From Gymnothorax reevesii (taxonomy: Eukaryota > Chordata > Actinopteri > Anguilliformes > Muraenidae), in assembly GCA_029721435.1 (NCBI GenBank), contig CM056574.1, positions 29,683,001-29,747,000 on the forward strand: a stretch of 64,000 bases of DNA. The letters run 5' to 3'. The position numbers and the translations under genes are program-made. Of the stretch, positions 57,006-64,000 are shown in pieces. How positions within the stretch are numbered: the stretch's first letter is position 1; each line of letters begins with the position of its first letter. The notes beneath the pieces are model-generated. The model had not been told where the DNA came from. It saw only the letters and a program-made list of their open reading frames with translations, and did no database searches.

Positions 57006-58030
57006 GATCCAATGATAAAGTATTACTGGCAAAAGTAAACAAAAAAACTTTATTCCCATAGTGAGATATGAGTGACCGACCAGAAAAAATAGAAGTACGG
57101 ATTAACAGTCAAATTCTGAACAAAGAGCTATGTTTGGCTGGTGGGTCAATACCCTGTTAGGTAACGACGCATGTTTTTAATAATGCACTGATCAGACACA
57201 TCGTTGGTAGCCAGTTAGAAGACTAGAAATGACTGCTTCCTGACATGTAACTTGCACAATTTCTGCAAGGCGAATCTGAGAATGGATAGATTTTATCATA
57301 AACACAAGTACAGTTGGGGGTCTGTACATCTTACACATTTCTTAGGGTTTGTACAAAGGGACTCACTCCCCTATGCTAAAATTTCTCTCCACAAAACCAG
57401 TGCCCTAGTACAAAAACCTTGACATGCCAGTGTGATCCTTTACCTCATCCACAAGAATCAGCATGACCATGTCTTCGAACCAGTGTAAGCACTGTATCAT
57501 CCTCTACTATCATTTGCTGATTAAGGAGCCTTATTCTCCATAAGACTACTTCCCAGCGGAGAAAATAAACACTTGTAAAATACAAAGAGATCAATGAAGC
57601 ATGTGATTACAATATGCCTGAACAATGTCAGGGGAATATTCAATCACCTGTAGAGCTCTATGCTCATTCTCAAAGCAGGCAGGGAGAATCAATCACATGC
57701 ATGCAATTCTTTATACACCATAGTTTTAGCTGACATGTAGTTTTTTAAGATAGACAGTCCGACCTATACATATTTGCACATTACTAGTCATCGTTACTTT
57801 ATCTTATACCACTAAAAATTGGAGTTGAAATTAACTTAGGAGCGTGAACTTGTATTTCATTTTAATTAATTCCTCATTAACAAGGAATATGAACCGGTAT
57901 TCCTTCTTTTCTATTACCTCATAAATGAGGAATATAAATGTAGGCTTTCAGCTTTAATCAGCTGTATGTACTGTATTTTAATCTGCTCTACAGTGTAGGG
58001 AATTACTGCACATTTTATGTGGTGTCCTAT
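57006..58030. other. Non-coding DNA, no gene seen
   Basis: No recognised motif or repeat. Confidence 0.5.
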
Positions 58031-58164
58031 TTTAAAGGGACCAAATGTAACGGGGAAATTGGCTGCTTAGCTGTTCCATGCCCTGTTGTGCGTCTTATGT
58101 CATTTTAAGTAATTTGAGTAATTGATATACAAATTATAGTTTTTGGGTGGACTATCCCTTTAAA
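58031..58164. repeat. Short MITE with TTTAAAGGGA ends
   Basis: The left end is TTTAAAGGGACCAAATG. The right end is GGGTGGACTATCCCTTTAAA. The complement, TTTAAAGGGATAGTCCACCC, is a familiar fish MITE terminus (AAAGGGATAGTTCACCC). It is 134 bp long and has no ORF. Confidence 0.55.
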
Positions 58165-58258
58165 GTAAGCAGACAAAAAGTCTTGAATTGATTACAGTTG
58201 TGGGATTTGCATTTTTAATCTTTTGCTTTTAATACAGTATGAGAAAAAAAAGCATTGT

Positions 58259-58337
58259 AATTGAAGTACTGATTACTAAAACCCCACAAGTCAAGTCAAG
58301 TGTGACTTATGGGGTTTTAGTCATAGGTGCTTCAATT
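58259..58337 (+). repeat. 79-bp palindrome, copy 1
   Basis: AATTGAAGTACTGATTACTA at the left pairs with TAGTCATAGGTGCTTCAATT at the right, around AAAACCCCACAAGTCAAGTC... GACTTATGGGGTTTT. A near-perfect foldback with a small asymmetric centre. Confidence 0.9.
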
Positions 58338-60734
58338 CATATACATATGGATTATTTCATAATTATGAGTTATGAATCGGCACGCATGAATTCAGTCTTG
58401 AAAGCCGGGTGATTTCAGTATTACTCAAAATGCAATGAATGACAATATGCTGGGGACACAGAGGAATTTTTTCCCTCAAAACAATATGAACTTGAGCAAA
58501 CTCCAAAAACCTGAAAAGTTGCCTTTATTTTGCTCTGTTTTTGCTAGAGATGGTTTATAATTATATGAAATTATTCATTTTTTAACATGGCTTTATGTTG
58601 GAGTTCTTATAAAGATAACTTACTGCTCTTGATTTCAAGAGGCCTCTTTACTCATTGAAATTCATTTGATTCACTAAGTCGAGTACAATGTTTCCATGCA
58701 CAAAAACACATCAAACCTGACCTTTGTACCTCATTGCAAATAAAAAGTTTACTTCACTATCCCCACTTAATTTTACAGTATGTAGTGATGAAAAAAAATG
58801 CTGAAATCTGTCAGTTGTCGGAAATGTTTTTACACCATGACTGAACAAATGTAACCATTTGAAAATTAGTTTTGCATGTGTATGGGATGACAATCAGTGC
58901 AGGAGAAAATATTTTTTTTCACTGCAAAACAATGTCCTAAACTTACTCTTCTGCTCTTGTCAAGCAAATACTGACCGTACAATCGGCTCAGTCCTCTCCC
59001 ATTCAATACAGATTGTTTCTGACACAGACTAACTTTTGTATTCTGCGGTAAACCAAGCCGCTTTTGTTAGATTTTCAAAGATTGAGATTACCATACTAGT
59101 GATGTATATGTGTGTGTGTTTGTGTGTGGATGTATGTAAGGGGGGCTGGGGTGGGGGGCTTATATAGCAATATTTGTAAGACCCAACTCTTGAGAAACAT
59201 TGTGAGGATATTTGGGGTTGTGTGGACATTTAAGGTGGTCCATGGAATATTATGGCTAAATTCTTACAGTGAGAGTCTGTATCACATGTCCTTGCCAAGA
59301 TTTCTGTCAGCATCACTGATGCTGTTTTGAAGACCTCGTCACAGACAGCCGGTGTGGAAGAGGAATCCCATCACTGTGATATTTGCTGTGGTGGGACCGG
59401 TTATGAGTGACAGGATCGAAGACCCACCTAAGCCAGAGCAGTCATCTGAGCACACACGCTCAACTCAGTGTTTGTATGACGATAAGCACCGCACCTCCTG
59501 AGACCTGCATGTGTGGACAGCCTGGAGAGGAGAGAGTTACTGATCCTTAACAAATGGATGACAGAGAGAGCAGTGAGTCAGAACATCAAAGATGAGAACA
59601 GGCACAATAGCTTGGCTCCAGGCATCCTCTGCATTGTGTCAATTCAGCCGACAGCTCAATCTTTACCGTAAACATCCTCTTCTCTGTCTCCCTTCGTCCC
59701 TTACTTCTTTCCAGAGCCCTCTGTCAGATTTGACGACAAGATGCAGTTCCAGCCAGATTAAGCGTTCCTCTGCTCATCTTTTTTCTGTCCTCTGACTCTT
59801 CTAATCCTGTACCTGACGCTCAGTTTCTGTGTTGCAGGCATTTGACTTCAAATTGCACTTCTGTGTATACATTGCATTTTGCCAAATAATCATGACATGG
59901 TACACTTTTTTTCGCAAAGTTCATCATTCTTAGATTTAATTGCATTATGAAATAGCATTACACCTTATTTAGACTGACATTAGCAAATAAACAGGCTCTT
60001 CTATGCTTACTTTTCCTGTGAAAAACTTTTACATTTCTAAAAATGCTTCAAATGGATATATTTGGGTTTCCTATGACTCTCTTCATGTGTTCATGGCTTT
60101 ACTAGTATGTGTGCAGGCAGTGTGCGAGCTATACTGCAGCTTTTGTGGGAGCTCACTTTTTTGGGGGGTGGGTTGTCAATCTGAACACCCATCACAATTC
60201 AATGCTAAACGTGAATAATTGGCAATAGCTCCTACCTAAATACAGAAGCCAACACAGAGGCCAGGGATCAGTTGCCTTTGCAATTCGTCCTGAAGCCCAT
60301 GGCGTGGAATGGCGATGACCTGATTTAATCCAAGATGCGATGAAGGGTGTTGGGTGGAATTTTTCTAAAGGAGGCCCATTAAGATCAAGAAAAACGAACA
60401 CCGAGAGTCTGTTCTCTCCGTCCATCTCTGATTTTTGCAGACTACTAACCACAGAAAATAATGCGACATGGCGCAGAAACTGAGAGAAGCTAAAAAAAGT
60501 TTTTGTTGTTTGTCTAATTGCGTGAGTGACGTTTATGACATAGCACCGCCAGGCTTCAGTGGTCATGGCATTTTCAGGGGAGCTCATGTCATTAAGGGGA
60601 GCCAAGCTCCCTCTAGCTCCCCTTTAGTTAGAACCCTGTGTGCGGGGTTTCATGAGTGTGTAAGTGAGGTAGGATGCGTGCTTCAATGTTTTTCTGTTGA
60701 GTTTGTGAGCGATTTACTGATGCATATGTGTTAC
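58338..60734. other. Non-coding DNA between two palindromes
   Basis: No gene was recognised. A (GT)-rich patch is near 59107-59128. The 60380-60637 part, read on the minus strand, starts CAGGGTTCTAACTAAAGGGG, which looks like a hAT terminus. The 137-aa minus ORF 60192-60605 has no known motif. Confidence 0.4.
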
Positions 60735-60818
60735 AATTGAAGCACCTATTACTAAAACCCCATAATTCACACTTGACTTGACTTGACTGGTGGGGTTTTA
60801 GTAATCAGTGCTTCAATT
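60735..60818 (-). repeat. 84-bp palindrome, copy 2 (inverted to copy 1)
   Basis: The reverse complement reads AATTGAAGCACTGATTACTA then AAACCCCACCAGTCAAGTCA and ends TAATAGGTGCTTCAATT, matching copy 1 at 58259-58337 almost base for base apart from one extra CAAGT-type unit in the centre. Confidence 0.9.
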
Positions 60819-61824
60819 CTGTCTCATACGCTTCCTCATGGGAAAGACCGTCCGCTTCCTGCATTCAATGGATAAACATGTATCTTCCATGCTCCAGGAA
60901 TCATATGTAAACACGAATTTGCTCCCTCTGACAAAGAGTGTGGTCACTGGTTGGCAACACAACATATGCATGCATACAAGCACAAACAAACACACATACT
61001 CGGATACAAACACATAGCCCACATGCACAGACAGTTTTGGTTGACTTTGGGGGCAAAACATTTTCCTTCAGAGCCACAAAAACCTACAGAGGTAAGGAAT
61101 AATTGTTATTCATGTTAAGCTACAGCATCTGCAGATTCTGATACTGTTCCCGGCTGTGTATTCCTGTTACGACAGAAATATAGCAAATGCAGGCGCTCCA
61201 TTATGACCCTTGCAGGAAGGGAGGATTCAAACAAGGGCTGAAATTAATGCAAGACATGTACAGCCTTGTCTATATAGAGGAGGCAATTTGCTACAGTCAC
61301 AACTGTTAATCTCCTTGTTTAAAGTTTCAGCAGAAATAATAATGAAGAGGGAAAAGAAAGCAGATGGATAAGTGTTGAAACAAACTCATAAAACCTGGGC
61401 CCATCACATTAGCACAAGCAGAATCATGTACCCACAAGAGCTCTCTGATTTTACAAGGATGAGCAGTGTCTTTGAAATGTGTTTACACACTTCAAAATGT
61501 CATATCTACTGTGGGTCCTCACCTGTCGTCCAATAAGACACTTCTGCGCCACCGGCAATACCTTGTATTCATCCATTATTTAAATTTTAGGTTATATTAG
61601 TGGGTGATATAAGAACTATTTTCCAGAGTTGAGAATATGAGTTTAGAGGTGAGTATGGTATACATACACATACACACACAAAAAATGAAGCGAGCACACT
61701 GTTATGACTACGTCATATGTGCATATATGAATACAAATTTTCCCATTGTTGTAGCGCCCTTTGCTAGCTCAGCAAATCTTGCCGGACAGTTTATTTGGAC
61801 TCAAGTGCCAGTAGGCATTTGATT
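60819..61824. other. Non-coding DNA, no gene seen
   Basis: Nothing recognised beyond short CA-rich text near 60970-61015. Confidence 0.5.
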
Positions 61825-62236
61825 CTGCTCTTGGCAGTGCACCAGTGCTCTTACCTTCTGACTTGAAACGTCCCTTCAAGTTGGAGGTTGATGCCAGTGC
61901 AAACGGTGCTGGTGTAACTCAGTTGCAGGAAGATGAACATGGGATAAGTTAAAAAAAAAAAAAAAAACAATAAACACTGACTTAATTACCTAACAATTGA
62001 AAAGGAAGCGCTTGCACTGGTTTGGTCATTACAACATCTTGAGGTTTAAGTAAGTTCCAGCTCAAAACCAGTTATTGTATATTCTGACCATAATCCGCAC
62101 AAGTTCTTGTCACACATGCGCGATAACGACCAGCGTCTCATGCATTGGTTGTCATTGTTGCAGGACTTTAACATGGAGGTCCACCATATAAACGGAGTCA
62201 ACAATATTGTCGCTGATGCCTTATCCAGAGCATAGC
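61825..62236 (+). pseudogene. Ty3/gypsy RNase H domain fragment
   Basis: The plus-strand translation shows LPSDLKRPFKLEVDASANGA (RNase H first catalytic D in VDAS) and then a gap filled by an A run (61950-61966). NYLTIEKEALALVWSLQHLE follows (catalytic E), then a stop, then KPVIVYSDHNPHKFLSHMRD (catalytic D) and VHHINGVNNIVADALSRA. This is the canonical tail of the RT/RNase H region of gypsy elements. RNase H removes the RNA strand during cDNA synthesis. A frame change, an in-frame stop and loss of the flanking RT make it dead. It is not obviously part of the element at 20.7-22.9 kb, which lies 39 kb away in the other orientation. Confidence 0.85.
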
Positions 62237-62602
62237 TTTGGTTATTTAACATCTCTTTGGGGGAAGAAATGGAGCTCCAGAGCGGCCTGCATGCTCCCCT
62301 AGGCTCCAGAGAGGTCTGCATTTTCAGGATGAAGAGAACTTCGTATTCCCCGGCTCTAGAGAGGCCTGTACGCCCAAACTCCAGGGAGGCCTCACCCTTT
62401 GTTGCTCCAGTGGTCAGTATCGTCAGAGATCCCAGCGTCTGGCTTCCTGCCCTCGTGGCCTGCATCTTCAGTTGCTCCAAGGCTTCAGCAGCTTGTTTCC
62501 CCTACTGCTCCTGAGGCTCCAGTGGGCTGCTCTCCCTGCTGCTCTTGCAGCTTCAGTCATCTGCACCCCCCTGCTGCTCCAGAGGTTCCAGTGGTTTGCA
62601 CC
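62237..62602. other. CT-rich DNA with repeated GCTCCAG-type words
   Basis: Recurrent CTCCAGAG, GGCCTGC and TGCTCC motifs. It lies directly after the stop codon of the RNase H fragment, and GGGGGAAGAAATGG (62259-62272) there could be a polypurine tract, making this possible LTR or 3' UTR of the gypsy copy. Unproven. Confidence 0.35.
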
Positions 62603-62932
62603 CAGAGATGCCAAGTCTCATGCATTTGGCGTTAAGTCTCACACATTTTTTAGGCTTATTCACCGTAGTCCGCAATTATTCAATGAACGCTTATTAATGC
62701 GATTCTCACGCGGAATTAAAATCCTTGTGCAATAAAGTTTAAGTTTCACTTGCGTAAAGGTGGACCTCATCGCAAGTAACATGGAAAGCGATTCTTGTGC
62801 TTCTCTTTACTCAGGGATTGGAAAAAATGCATGTGTTTCATGATCGTTTAAATTGTGTAAATAAACGTCTTTATGCAATTCCATTGCTTTCAATCCCTCA
62901 GTAAAGACAAGCATGAGAATTCGATTGGCTAC
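62603..62932. repeat. Palindromic hAT-like MITE, copy C
   Basis: It starts CAGAGATGCCAAGTCTCATG and carries CGCAATTATTCAATGAACGC and CTCACGCGGAATTAAAATCC, as in copies A and B. The two halves are inverted: CTTTACTCAGGGATTGG pairs with CAATCCCTCAGTAAAG. It ends near GCATGAGAATTCGATTGGC. Confidence 0.7.
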
Positions 62933-63045
62933 ACTCGAAATGGAGATGCACGCATAGGAAGTCGATTACGGTCTTCCATAACTACTATTGGCTACACAAG
63001 GCATGGAGATGCACGTGTGGGAAGTCGATTGCGATCTTCCCTGAA
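62924..63045. repeat. 63-bp tandem duplication
   Basis: ATTGGCTACAC, GGAGATGCACG, GGAAGTCGATTRCG and TCTTCC recur in order at a 63-bp offset (62924 and 62987). Two units only. Because 63 is divisible by three, an ORF across it shows a 21-residue repeat, but I do not call that a gene. Confidence 0.9.
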
Positions 63046-64000
63046 TAGTTTGTTTTCCTACCTTTTATGCCGAAACTCAAGGAGCGCTTGCTGCAGCAGG
63101 ATCATAAATCATTTTGGTAATCAGGAAGGCAACCCCTCCTCAGAGGGAATTTGGGAGGGGACATTACCACGAGAAGTAGAAGTATGTTTTTTTCATACTT
63201 ATTGAATGAGGGTTTAGTACAATTTTAATCCCTTTGAAATATGATTTCTATTGGCACCACTGCTTTTTCATGCTGACATAAAGCAATTTGTATCTTATTT
63301 GCCAAAGAATTGCTAAAATAATGGTTTCCATGGCAACAAATTACCTTTTTTCAAATTTAAGAAAATATGAGCTTATTGCAATGACAACAAAGTAAAATTA
63401 ATCTAGTGTTAAATTTAAAGGGGCAAAACCATTACTCTCCAAGACATGCCATGATCTAAGACTGACACCAGATTCTCGACCATTATCTAGCTGATTTCCA
63501 AAATGTCAATTTAAGCTCAGGCTTAAAGGGGAACTCAGGGCTAAATCATAATGCTGTTTTATACAAACATAATTATTAAATGAATATTGTAAAATACAAA
63601 AATGTCGAATTTTTGTTTTCAAAGACGTAATAAATGAGGTTTTATTCCCCCTAATTAGTTGTTGTCTGCTTCAGCAGTCGCGTTATAATGATGTAACGTC
63701 GCCTGAGAATGACGAACCTCCGCCCTTCACCCAGAGTTACGCGCTGTTATTGTGTTGGATAGTGTGATTTTCCCAGTCCATTATTTTATGACAGAAGATC
63801 ATTCAATATGGCCCATTGGCGAATTGCACGTGATGGTGTTCACTAATTTTTTAAATACGCAGGGTTGCTCGCAACATTAATGGTTTGCTTCTGTCACTTA
63901 TCAGTCTATATCAGATGCGGAGCAGATGATAGGTATATCATCCCAGAATTGTGATTTTAACTATCGCCGATATTCCCAGGATTAAGGCGAGACACGGCAG
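63046..64000. other. Non-coding DNA, no gene seen
   Basis: TTTAAAGGGG occurs at 63414 and TTAAAGGGGAACTCAGGG at 63522, words like those at fish MITE ends. The 63660-63770 part is CpG-richer. No gene or clear element ends were seen before the window stops. Confidence 0.45.

Noticed and set aside
60192..60605. 137-aa minus-strand ORF as a gene
   Set aside because: No known domain, and its upstream edge near 60637 looks like a CAGGG-type transposon terminus. It is more likely repeat DNA.

Overview
This window is vertebrate nuclear DNA, most likely from a ray-finned (teleost-type) fish. It shows no bacterial gene density, no operons and no long conserved ORF. It carries the usual fish repeat mix: a tRNA-derived SINE with the V-type core, an L2/CR1-like LINE whose first ORF starts with a 2A-like peptide, Tc1-like elements, PIF/Harbinger and hAT derivatives, a chromodomain-bearing Ty3/gypsy element and a DIRS-like relic. 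I could not assign a species. I found no convincing host protein-coding exon, tRNA, rRNA or CRISPR array. All recognisable coding sequence is transposon-derived and almost all of it is broken.

Layout. 1-9.8 kb: AT-rich DNA with a palindromic MITE (1.27-1.41 kb), a hAT-like repeat (2.1-2.8 kb), a possible LTR (4.6-5.2 kb) and a decayed Tc1 fragment (6.9-7.5 kb). 9.8-24.2 kb: a transposon-dense block. In order it holds a tRNA-type SINE, a Harbinger-type MITE with TTA duplication, a nearly full-length Tc1-like element, an L2-like LINE nested inside a DNA element with about 140-bp inverted arms (13.1-18.1 kb), the 5' end of a ZMYM-type hAT element, a 31-bp minisatellite, a 5'-truncated gypsy element with a 1.25-kb LTR, and a DIRS-like RT/tyrosine-recombinase relic. 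24.2-46.4 kb: mostly repeat-poor DNA, possibly an intron or gene desert, broken by a LINE fragment cut by a 101-bp MITE (30.5 kb), a V-SINE (32.9 kb), LTR-like DNA (35.9-37.3 kb) and a LINE RT fragment (41.3-42.2 kb). Two parts of it look like candidate conserved non-coding elements. 46.4-64 kb: a second repeat-dense block. It holds the second SINE copy, a 2.6-kb PIF/Harbinger deletion derivative (47.66-50.25 kb), a hAT MITE with near-perfect 8-bp duplications, a 145-bp tandem array with TGACCTTGA motifs, a second Tc1-like copy of the same family, several palindromic MITEs and a gypsy RNase H fragment.

The elements do not form one pathway. They are separate layers of insertions whose nesting gives a relative history. 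The observations most worth following are the Harbinger derivative in which two convergent genes are fused end to end by deletion, the 2A-LINE nested in other elements, the DIRS relic where RT is joined directly to the recombinase, and the pair of oppositely oriented palindromes at 58.3 and 60.7 kb. Family identities come from reading motifs by eye, not from database searches.
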